From positions 1 through 64,000 of the forward strand of contig JBCBSP010000007.1 of assembly GCA_039819095.1 (NCBI GenBank): a DNA stretch of 64,000 nt. The letters run 5' to 3'. Position 1 is the first letter of the stretch, and every line of letters starts with the position of its first letter. Origin of the DNA: JBCBSP01 sp039819095 (GTDB lineage: Bacteria > Pseudomonadota > Alphaproteobacteria > Caulobacterales > Maricaulaceae). The notes beneath the pieces are model-generated. The model was not told the origin of the DNA, did no database searches, and saw nothing but the letters and a program-made list of their open reading frames with translations. This document shows, piece after piece, positions 54,239 through 64,000 of the stretch. The position numbers and the translations under genes are program-made.

Positions 54239-55768
54239 GTGGGGGGCGAGCGCCTCCTCATCGTCGGCGCGGGCGTGACCGGATTGCGCGCGGCGCTCGC
54301 CTCGCCGGCGCCGGTGACGCTGCTGACCGGGTCGGTGCTGGGCGACGGGACCTCGACCGGCTGGGCGCAGGGCGGGGTCGCCGCCGCGCTGGGTGCGGAC
54401 GACAGCCCGGCCCTGCACGCAGCCGATACGATCCGCGCCGGCGCCGGGCTGGTGAACGAAGCCGCCGCCCGCGTTCTGGCCGAAGAAGGCCCCGCCGAAG
54501 TGGAAGCCCTGCACGCGCTCGGCGCGCCGTTTGAACGCGGCGAGGATGGCCGTTGGCTGCTGTCGCGCGAGGCGGCTCATGGGCGCGCCCGCGTGGCGCG
54601 GGTGAAGGGCGATCAGGCTGGCGCCGGCATGCTGGCCGCGCTGATCAGGGCGGTGCGCGACGCCGACCACATCACCATCCTCAATGGTTGGCGGGTCCGC
54701 GCGCTTGTGCCGGATGAGAATGGCGGCTGCGCCGGCGTGCTCGCAGAACGCCCCGACGGCGTTCTTCAAACACTCGAAGCGTCAGCGACGCTTCTGACCA
54801 CCGGCAGCCTGTGCGGGCTCTACGCGGTGACCACCACGCCCTGGACGAGCCAGGGTCAGGCGCTGGCGATGGCCGCCCAGCTCGGCGCGGTCATACAGGA
54901 CGCGGAGTTCATCCAATTCCATCCCACCGCCATTGATGTCGGGCGTGATCCGGCGCCGCTGGCGACCGAAGCGCTTCGCGGCGAAGGCGCCACCCTTCTG
55001 GACCGCCAGGGCCTGCGCTTCATGACCGGCGTCCATGCCGATTCGGAACTGGCGCCGCGCGATGTCGTCGCGCGCGCCGTGCACCGTCAGGTCCAGTCCG
55101 GCAGGGGCGCCTTCCTGGATGCGCGCACCGCAGTCGGCGCGGCCTTCCCGGACCGTTTCCCATCGGTCTTCGCCGCCTGTCGCGCCGCCGGAATCGATCC
55201 ACGCATCCAGCCCATACCCGTTGCGCCCGCCGCGCACTACCACATGGGCGGGGTCGCGACTGATCTGGACGGCTTCACCGGCGTTGAAGGGCTGTACGCG
55301 GCGGGCGAGTGCGCCTCCAACGGTCTGCACGGCGCAAACCGTCTGGCGTCGAACTCGCTTCTGGAAGGGCTGGTTTTCGGTCGCCGGGCTGCGCAGGCCG
55401 CCGCCGGCGCGCTCGACCGCAACGCCCGGCCCGCCGCAGCGCGTCCGCTCGGCGATCTCGCCGGCCCGCCCCTCCAGCGTCTGCGCGAAGCCATGTCGGC
55501 TCATGCCGGCGTGGAACGCGATCAAGCCGGCCTTGTGCGTCTCATCGAGATTATCGACCGGCTGGAAGCGCGGTGCGGCCCGCGTGCTGCGCTGACGGCG
55601 GCGCGGTTCGTCGCCGCCGGCGCGCTGGAGCGCACCGAGAGCCGGGGCGGACATTTCCGCCGCGACTTCCCGAAGAGTTCCGACACCGCTGAACACTCGC
55701 GCATGACGGCTGAACAGGCCTATGCGGTCAGCGCACCGAACACGGCGTCCCTGGAGGCCGCGCAATGA
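54239..55768 (+). CDS. nadB: L-aspartate oxidase
   Basis: 509 residues from a GTG preceded by GGGGGAG at good spacing; an in-frame TTG at 54188 would add 17 residues encoded by the hairpin repeat and is less likely. The N-terminal FAD motif is RLLIVGAGVTGLRAALA; STGWAQGGVAAALG, AAHYHMGG and GANRLASNSLLEGLVFG are family signatures. It oxidises aspartate to iminoaspartate for NadA. Confidence 0.95.
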   Translation: MGGERLLIVGAGVTGLRAALASPAPVTLLTGSVLGDGTSTGWAQGGVAAALGADDSPALHAADTIRAGAGLVNEAAARVLAEEGPAEVEALHALGAPFERGEDGRWLLSREAAHGRARVARVKGDQAGAGMLAALIRAVRDADHITILNGWRVRALVPDENGGCAGVLAERPDGVLQTLEASATLLTTGSLCGLYAVTTTPWTSQGQALAMAAQLGAVIQDAEFIQFHPTAIDVGRDPAPLATEALRGEGATLLDRQGLRFMTGVHADSELAPRDVVARAVHRQVQSGRGAFLDARTAVGAAFPDRFPSVFAACRAAGIDPRIQPIPVAPAAHYHMGGVATDLDGFTGVEGLYAAGECASNGLHGANRLASNSLLEGLVFGRRAAQAAAGALDRNARPAAARPLGDLAGPPLQRLREAMSAHAGVERDQAGLVRLIEIIDRLEARCGPRAALTAARFVAAGALERTESRGGHFRRDFPKSSDTAEHSRMTAEQAYAVSAPNTASLEAAQ

Positions 55769-56616
55769 CAATGCCGACGCCGATCCCGCATCATCTGGTC
55801 GCTGAGGCCGTTGCGCGCGCGCTGGCCGAAGACCTTGGCGGGCGCGGCGACATCACCAGCCTGGCCGTCATCCCCGCCGAGGCTGAAGCGCGCTTCGTAA
55901 TCGCCGCGCGTCAAGCCGGCGTGCTCGCCGGCGCCGCCGCGGCGCGCGAAGCCTTCAGCCAGTCGAGCGAACTCATCACGCAGGATTGGCGCAAGGCCGA
56001 TGGCGACGCGCTTCAGGCCGGCGACATCATCGCTTCTGTGTCCGGCCCAGCTCGCGCGCTGCTGACGGCGGAACGCACTGCACTGAACTTCCTGGGCCGG
56101 ATGAGCGGCATCGCCACCCTCACCCGCGCCTATGCCGACCAGACCGCCGATGCCAAAGCCGTCATCGCTCACACGCGCAAGACAACGCCGGGGCTTCGCG
56201 CGCTGGAGCTTCACGCGGTGCGCGCCGGCGGCGGGGCGAGCCATCGCTTCGGGCTCGATGACGCCATTCTGATCAAGGACAACCATGTCGCCGTTTGCGG
56301 CTCGGTCGGTGAAGCGGTGCGCCGCGCGCGCGCCTTCGCCGGTCACATGACGCGGGTCGCCGTCGAGATCGACCGGCTGGATCAGCTGCATGACGCCCTC
56401 GCAGCGGGCGCGGAAAGCGTGCTCCTGGACAATTTCAGCCTGGACGATCTGCGCGCCGCAGTCGCGCAAACCGGCGGACGCGCCATGCTGGAAGCCTCAG
56501 GCGGGGTGACGCTCGGCACTGTCGGCGATATCGCGGCGACCGGCGTCGATGTGATCAGCGTCGGCGCGCTGACCCATTCAGCGCCCAATTTCGATTTCGG
56601 GATGGATGAGGCATAA
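55765..56616 (+). CDS. nadC: Nicotinate-nucleotide diphosphorylase (quinolinate phosphoribosyltransferase)
   Basis: 283 residues. EDLGGRGDITS, TALNFLGRMSGIATLTR, TRKTTPGLRALELHAV and RFGLDDAILIKDNH are typical; they bind quinolinate and PRPP. The product is nicotinate mononucleotide, with release of CO2. ATGA overlap with nadB indicates coupled translation, completing de novo NAD synthesis to NaMN. Confidence 0.97.
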   Translation: MTMPTPIPHHLVAEAVARALAEDLGGRGDITSLAVIPAEAEARFVIAARQAGVLAGAAAAREAFSQSSELITQDWRKADGDALQAGDIIASVSGPARALLTAERTALNFLGRMSGIATLTRAYADQTADAKAVIAHTRKTTPGLRALELHAVRAGGGASHRFGLDDAILIKDNHVAVCGSVGEAVRRARAFAGHMTRVAVEIDRLDQLHDALAAGAESVLLDNFSLDDLRAAVAQTGGRAMLEASGGVTLGTVGDIAATGVDVISVGALTHSAPNFDFGMDEA

Positions 56617-56649
56617 GCCGCCCGCCGGGGCATAGGCCAAAGCCCGCGT

Positions 56650-57375
56650 CTACGCCTCGCGTTCCAGCATCAGGAGCTGGCGCTCCGACCGGTTCGGGAA
56701 GCGGTAGAAGATGTGCTCGCCGATGCGGCGGGTGCGCACCAGGCTGTCATTCCAGTGCGGATCGACAGCAGTCGTATGATAGTGCGTCGCGCGGCGGGTG
56801 ACCGGTTGAGCAAAGCCCATCATGGCGTGGTCGGCGACCATTTGCGCCCGCTCCCAGCCGCGGCCGTAGGGCGCGCGCTCCATTGAGCCGTCGCAGGTGA
56901 AGGTGAACTGGCAGCCGGTCACGCGTTCGGAACCCTGATACACGACCTCGCAGATCGTGTTCGGATAGGCGCGGTGGCGCACCCGGTTCAGGATCACTTC
57001 AGCAACCGCCTTCTGGCCCCAGACCGTCTCGCTGCGCGCTTCATAGAAGACGCCCTCAGCCAGGCAGCGACGCTCGCGTTCGGAAAAGCGCGCCGATTGC
57101 AGATGATCGCTGTCGAAGGTCTGCAGATCTTCGATCCCGCGCGCTGCGACCGAGACGCCGTCCGCCGCATCAATCAAGGTGAGCGCCGCGATCGGCGCAT
57201 CGGCGTCAAACGCCTCATAGGCGCTCGCCAGCGCGGTCCATGCGCTGCGCTCGTCCTGCTGGGCGACACGCTCATTGGCGAGCGGCAGGGTGAAGGCGAC
57301 AAGCGCCGCAGCAGCGACGCCGCCAGCGGTCTTCAGCGCCAGCTTCAGGCGCGATTTCAGCAATGTGGACGCCAT
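56650..57375 (-). CDS. Cell wall hydrolase of the SleB/CwlJ family
   Basis: 241 residues. A single N-terminal membrane segment (about 14-34) is followed by a linker and the hydrolase_2 domain: LAEGVFYEARSETVWGQKAVAEVILNRV holds the catalytic Glu, then PNTICEVVYQGS, CQFTFTCDG and ATHYHT. It is a muramidase-like peptidoglycan enzyme; in non-spore-formers it probably acts in wall turnover. It converges with nadC. Confidence 0.9.
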   Translation of the reverse strand: MASTLLKSRLKLALKTAGGVAAAALVAFTLPLANERVAQQDERSAWTALASAYEAFDADAPIAALTLIDAADGVSVAARGIEDLQTFDSDHLQSARFSERERRCLAEGVFYEARSETVWGQKAVAEVILNRVRHRAYPNTICEVVYQGSERVTGCQFTFTCDGSMERAPYGRGWERAQMVADHAMMGFAQPVTRRATHYHTTAVDPHWNDSLVRTRRIGEHIFYRFPNRSERQLLMLEREA

Positions 57376-57611
57376 GACGGCCTCCTCAATCGGTGTGTCG
57401 CAAGACGGTCGCAGCCCGATAGATAGCGCGCGCCAGTCTTGCGGCCATGTTCTGAACGCTAGGGGCGATCTCTGAACAAGGCGTGAAACAAAAGGTCCGC
57501 CCGCTTACACGAAGCGTGCAGACGCGGTCAACGCGCCTTTATTCAGCCATCATTTGGTAATGTTGCGCGGGCGCTTCAAGTGCAGGGCGAAGCTATTGAA
57601 GTCAAAGCCGA

Positions 57612-60278
<2,667 letters not shown>

Positions 60279-60327
60279 GACATGGCCCTTCTCGTCTTTT
60301 CACGCCGCCGATGAGTCGGCGAGAGCC

Positions 60328-62550
60328 TCAGCCCTCAAGCCGGTCGAAATCGGCGACGGTGTGAACCGCGCTTCTTATCTTCGATAGAAGCAAAAGTCTG
60401 TTGCGACGCAACACCTCTTCCTCGGCGTTGACAGTGACCGCCTCGAAAAACGCATCCACCGGCCCGCGCAGGGAAGCCAGCGCGGACATGGCAGCCTCGA
60501 AGTCTTCGCGCTCCAGAGCCGCCTGCGCATCGCCGCCTGCGGACTGAAGCGCCGCGATCAGCGCGCGCTCTTCAGGCTCTGGCGCCTCGGCGAGGTAATC
60601 CGCCTCCGGCGCGCCGTCATAAGCCGCGCCATCCTTCTTCTCCTCGGCTTTCAGAATATTCGCCGCCCGGCGATACCCTGCCAGAAGCGCAGCGCCGTCG
60701 TCGGTGTCGATGAAGGCCTGCAGCTCAGTTACGCGTCGAACAAACAACACCAAGTCGTCTTCAATACCAACATCGCCGGCAGCATTGAAAACGTCGTGCC
60801 TGAATCCGATGTCGCGATACTTGTGATAAATCCTGTCGAGGAAGAAATAGAAGAGGTCCTTTAGCTTCTCGTCATCAGCGAACGGAAGATCCGCTAGGCG
60901 CGCACTTTCTTTCAGCAAAATTTCCCCGGATGGCTTGCGAGCAAGGTCACGTTTTAGCTGTCGCGCAACCTCGCCTATTCTTTCTTTCATCGGCGATCGG
61001 CTGTCAGTTAATCTCAAACCTCCTCGAAATTCGCGCATCAGGTCGACAAAGAGGATTGGGTCTTCGAGTTCGATGCGAGTTTCCGTATCGAGAATAGTTC
61101 GAATAACCCCCAACGCCGCACGCCTAAGCGCGAACGGGTCTTTCGACCCTGTGGGCTTTTCATCGATCGCCCAGAAGCCCACCAGCGTGTCGAGCTTGTC
61201 GGCCAGTGCGACCGCGGCGCTGACCGGGGCGGTCGGGACGTCATCGGACGGGCCTTGCGGCTTGTAATGATCGCGGATGGCGTCGGCGATGGCGGGGTCT
61301 TCGCCGCCCTTCAGCGCGTAGTACCGCCCCATCGCGCCCTGCAGCTCGGGGAATTCGTAGACCATCTGGCTGACCAGATCGGCCTTGGCCAGGCGCGCGG
61401 CGCGTTCGGCGAGATCGGGATCGGCACCCACCGCGTCGGCCAACTCGCGCGCCAGCGCCGCGACGCGCTCCACCTTGTCGGCGACCGTGCCGAGCTTTTC
61501 GTGGAAGGTGACTTTGGACAGCTCGCCGGCCATCGCGTCGAGGCCGGTCTTCAGGTCCGCGTCCCAGAAATGGCGGGCGTCTGAGAGGCGCGCCGACAGC
61601 ACACGAGCCGCGCCGAGCGCGATCGCCTTGCCGCCATCGGGCGCGTCCTGATTGGCCAGCATGACGAATTTCGGCGCGAGCTGGCCGGTCTTCGGGTCGC
61701 GCACCGCGAAATAGCGCTGGTGGACCTTCATCGTCAGCGTGATGACTTCCGGCGGCAGGTCGAGGAAATCGGGATCCATCTCGCCGAGCACGGGAACCGG
61801 ATGCTCGACCAGCCCTGCGACTTCATCGAGCAGGCCAGCATCTTCGACCAGCTCCAGCCCGGCCTCGGCGCAGACCTGACGCGCACCGACGAGCACCGCC
61901 TCGCGGCGCTCGGCCCGGCCGAGGATCACGCCGTTGCGGCGCAGCGTGGATTCATAATCGGCGAAGTCTTTCACCGTGAACGGCCCGCGCCCATGCACGC
62001 GATGGCCTTCGGTCTCATCGGAGGCGGCGATGCCGAACACCTCAAGCGGAACCACCGCTCCGCCAAGAAGACAGATCACGCGCTGCAGCGGGCGCACCCA
62101 GCGCTGGGTCTTATCGCCCTCGCCGAACTTCATCGATTTCGGCCAGGGGAAGCCCTTCGCGATTTCCGGCACGGCCTCGGCGATCACTTCAGCGGTGTTC
62201 CGGCCCGGCTTCTCGATCAGGGCGATGTAGAACTCGCCCTTCTTGCCCGCCTCGATCTTGCACTGATCCAGGCTGGTCAGCCCGGCCGAGCGCAGGAAAC
62301 CCTCAATCGCCTTGTCCGGCGCGCCGACCTTGGGGCCTTTGCGCTCCTCGCGCACGTCTTCAGTCTTTTCCGGCAGCCCATCGATGACGAGACCCAGACG
62401 GCGCGGACCGGAGAAGGTCTCAAAGCGCTCAAAGGACAGCCCCGCCGCGTCCAGCTGCGCGCGCATCAGGCGCTCAAGATCAGCCTCGGCGCGCGCCTGC
62501 ATCCGCGCGGGAATTTCCTCGCTGAAGAACTCGAGCAGCAATTCGGACAT
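60328..62550 (-). CDS. glyS: Glycyl-tRNA synthetase beta subunit
   Basis: 740 residues. LLLEFFSEEIPARMQ at the start and the C-terminal DALR-type anticodon domain are typical of the bacterial alpha2beta2 enzyme. Inside the gene, hand counts show about 51% GC over 60721-61140 and 48% at 60361-60420, against about 78% at 61201-61260, so base composition is patchy. The CDGSH and GST genes separate it from glyQ. Confidence 0.96.
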   Translation of the reverse strand: MSELLLEFFSEEIPARMQARAEADLERLMRAQLDAAGLSFERFETFSGPRRLGLVIDGLPEKTEDVREERKGPKVGAPDKAIEGFLRSAGLTSLDQCKIEAGKKGEFYIALIEKPGRNTAEVIAEAVPEIAKGFPWPKSMKFGEGDKTQRWVRPLQRVICLLGGAVVPLEVFGIAASDETEGHRVHGRGPFTVKDFADYESTLRRNGVILGRAERREAVLVGARQVCAEAGLELVEDAGLLDEVAGLVEHPVPVLGEMDPDFLDLPPEVITLTMKVHQRYFAVRDPKTGQLAPKFVMLANQDAPDGGKAIALGAARVLSARLSDARHFWDADLKTGLDAMAGELSKVTFHEKLGTVADKVERVAALARELADAVGADPDLAERAARLAKADLVSQMVYEFPELQGAMGRYYALKGGEDPAIADAIRDHYKPQGPSDDVPTAPVSAAVALADKLDTLVGFWAIDEKPTGSKDPFALRRAALGVIRTILDTETRIELEDPILFVDLMREFRGGLRLTDSRSPMKERIGEVARQLKRDLARKPSGEILLKESARLADLPFADDEKLKDLFYFFLDRIYHKYRDIGFRHDVFNAAGDVGIEDDLVLFVRRVTELQAFIDTDDGAALLAGYRRAANILKAEEKKDGAAYDGAPEADYLAEAPEPEERALIAALQSAGGDAQAALEREDFEAAMSALASLRGPVDAFFEAVTVNAEEEVLRRNRLLLLSKIRSAVHTVADFDRLEG

Positions 62551-62570
62551 GAGATGAAGGCCTTAAGAAA

Positions 62571-62810
62571 TCAGGGCTTGTTGTGACTGCCATCGCAGAG
62601 CGGCTGACCCTGGGTGGCTTTACAGCTGCAGAAGAAGACGCGTTTCGTTTCCGGCGCGGTCCAGGCGAGCGGCGCATATTCGGTCGGCTGGTGGGAGCCG
62701 TCGCAGAAGGGCTGTTTGGCCGAGCGACCGCACGTGCACCAGAAATACGTCTTGCCGGCCTCCACCTCGACGGGCAGCGGCGCGTCGCCTGCGCGAACCG
62801 GATCGCTCAT
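62571..62810 (-). CDS. CDGSH iron-sulfur domain protein
   Basis: 79 residues from the ATG of MSDPV. Two CDGSH units: CTCGRSAKQPFCDGSH and CSCKATQGQPLCDGSH, each with the CxC...C...H ligands of a [2Fe-2S] cluster. Tandem CDGSH proteins are involved in redox or iron-sulfur work; the target is unknown. It follows GST in the same direction and lies 20 bases before glyS. Confidence 0.9.
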   Translation of the reverse strand: MSDPVRAGDAPLPVEVEAGKTYFWCTCGRSAKQPFCDGSHQPTEYAPLAWTAPETKRVFFCSCKATQGQPLCDGSHNKP

Positions 62811-62812
62811 GG

Positions 62813-63406
62813 TCAGCCTCCCAAGGTCTTCTTCGCGGCCGGGCGCTCGGTGCAGCGCTGCGCGTACGCCGCCATGGCGGGCTTTGCCGGGAAGAGCTTC
62901 CACTGAATGGCCCAGCCGATCGCGCCGCCCAGCACCAGATCAGCGGCTGTGAACCAGTCGCCGAACAGGAAGGGGTCGACCTTCTCAAGGCGTTGTTCCA
63001 GCACATCCACGACGAGTTCGACATTGCCCCAGCCAGCCTGCTGACGCTTGGTCTCGAACTTGGCGCCGGCCTGCATCATGGCGGGTTCGACGGCGGCGGC
63101 CTGAAAGGCGATCCAGCGCAGATATTCGCCGCGTCGGGGATCGCCGATGGCGGGCGCCAGGTCGTTCGGCGATTTGTACTTGTCGGCCAGATAGATCGCG
63201 ATCGCGGCGGTCTCGGTGACAATGGTCTCGCCATCGGTGAGCGCCGGGATCTTGCCCATCGGGTTGATGGCGAGGAATTCCTCCGACCGCATCGACCCGT
63301 CCTCATACTGCACCGGCGCGAGCTCGTACGGGCAGCCGATTTCCTCCAGCAGCCAATGCATCATGACGGCCCGCGAGTGCGGGTTGTGATAGAGCTTGAT
63401 GGTCAT
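62813..63406 (-). CDS. Glutathione S-transferase family protein
   Basis: 197 residues. The N-terminal thioredoxin-fold domain (about 1-80) has LYHNPHSRAVM with a Ser near the usual catalytic position and INPMGKIPALTDGETIVTETAAIAIYLADKY, the cis-Pro and glutathione-binding ETAA segment. The rest is the helical domain. It starts with a four-base ATGA overlap with glyQ, inside the glyQ-glyS cluster. Confidence 0.9.
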   Translation of the reverse strand: MTIKLYHNPHSRAVMMHWLLEEIGCPYELAPVQYEDGSMRSEEFLAINPMGKIPALTDGETIVTETAAIAIYLADKYKSPNDLAPAIGDPRRGEYLRWIAFQAAAVEPAMMQAGAKFETKRQQAGWGNVELVVDVLEQRLEKVDPFLFGDWFTAADLVLGGAIGWAIQWKLFPAKPAMAAYAQRCTERPAAKKTLGG

Positions 63407-64000
63407 GCGGCTTCTCCTTTTTCAAGCGCCACCCACTTGCTGGCGCAGCCCTTGGCAAGATCGCGCACGCGCGCAATCCAGCTGGCCCGTTCAGCAACCG
63501 AGATCGCCCCGCGCGCATCGACCAGGTTGAACAGGTGAGACGCCTTCAGACAGTAGTCATAGGCCGGCAGAGGCAGAGGCGGGTCCAGCGCAAGCAGGGC
63601 ATTGCACTGGGTCTCCGCGTCCTCAAACCAGCGCACCAGCATGTCGACATCGGCGTGTTCGAAATTGAAGCGTGAGTGCTGGCGCTCGTTTTCCAGGAAA
63701 ACGTCGCCATAGCTCATGCCAGCACCGTTGAAGTCGAGATCGTAAACGTTTTCAACGCCCTGGATATACATGGCCAGGCGCTCCAGACCGTAGGTCAACT
63801 CGCCGGAGACCCGCTCCACATCCAATCCGCCGACCTGCTGGAAGTATGTGAACTGGCTCACCTCCATCCCGTCGCACCAGACCTCCCAGCCCAGCCCCCA
63901 GGCACCCACCGTGGGGTTCTCCCAGTCATCCTCAACGAAACGCACATCGTGCAGCTTGCGATCCACCCCGATCGCGTCGAGGCTTTCCAGGTAGAGGTCC
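63403..64000 (-). CDS. glyQ: Glycyl-tRNA synthetase alpha subunit, 3' part (5' end beyond the window)
   Basis: About 198 residues of the C-terminal part are visible; the reading frame continues through the right edge (DLYLESLDAIGVDRKLHDV). Typical segments are FVEDDWENPTVGAWGLGWEVW and GGLDVERVSGELTYGLERLAMYIQGV. GlyQ carries the catalytic core, with glyS as partner. The stop overlaps the GST start. Confidence 0.97.
   Translation of the reverse strand, partial: DLYLESLDAIGVDRKLHDVRFVEDDWENPTVGAWGLGWEVWCDGMEVSQFTYFQQVGGLDVERVSGELTYGLERLAMYIQGVENVYDLDFNGAGMSYGDVFLENERQHSRFNFEHADVDMLVRWFEDAETQCNALLALDPPLPLPAYDYCLKASHLFNLVDARGAISVAERASWIARVRDLAKGCASKWVALEKGEAA

Overview
The window looks like a chromosomal segment of a GC-rich, prosthecate (stalked) marine alphaproteobacterium of the Hyphomonadaceae/Maricaulales/Caulobacterales kind. 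The reasons are an hfaABD holdfast-anchor cluster, a TipF-type EAL protein, an alphaproteobacterial 16S 5' end, and gene-family content typical of that group. No IS element, prophage, CRISPR array or tRNA was recognised. The genes are mostly housekeeping, with several poorly known envelope genes between them.

Layout. 1-831: 5' part of a 16S rRNA gene on the minus strand, with its leader, boxA and a strong promoter. 1155-4342: CBS protein, DUF2157/GDYXXLXY membrane pair, rhomboid protease. 4432-7034: hfaABD holdfast anchor operon with a terminator. 7216-11088 (minus): HAD hydrolase, an AT-rich frameshifted nuclease-like gene, tipF-like gene, OmpA lipoprotein. 11264-13472: groESL with a heat-shock-type promoter, a degenerate CIRCE and a terminator. 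13475-24449: mostly envelope proteins, including two tandem ribbon-helix-helix/membrane/periplasmic paralogues, a GH3 enzyme, a charged coiled-coil secreted protein, a serine hydrolase, an amidohydrolase and a three-gene lipoprotein operon. 24688-28177: Nudix, a 28-residue membrane microprotein, a Na+/Ca2+ exchanger, a QueD-like protein without the catalytic Cys, and small membrane/secreted proteins.

28356-34088 (minus) is the glycine cleavage operon gcvT-gcvH-gcvPA-hydrolase-gcvPB, led by a promoter and a tandem glycine riboswitch. 34129-36482 carries argS and a lipoprotein. 36644-40798 holds ispH, DUF1801, an NTF2-like gene, rnhA, SRAP, Nudix and TIGR02301 genes. 40993-43475 pairs a chemoreceptor with a BLUF blue-light sensor. 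43484-51737 holds GT9, ygfZ, tag, a long KAS III joined to a degenerate M42-like peptidase, an ammonium transporter, a universal stress protein and an HD phosphohydrolase. 51734-56616 is an NAD biosynthesis locus: nrtR regulator, candidate NrtR operator, nadA, nadB, nadC. 56650-64000 (minus) contains a SleB-type cell-wall hydrolase, ppdK and a glyQ-GST-CDGSH-glyS cluster that runs off the window.

The genes form clear functional units: glycine sensing and catabolism, NAD de novo synthesis under a Nudix repressor, holdfast anchoring, and chaperonin control. A family of 110-125 bp intergenic elements bounded by GTCATCCCGG/CCGGGATGAC inverted ends recurs four times. The least described material is the RHH-membrane-periplasmic pair (13475-14950), the lipoprotein operon (21637-24449), the frameshifted AT-rich gene (8068-8878) and the KAS III/degenerate peptidase pair (46095-48283).
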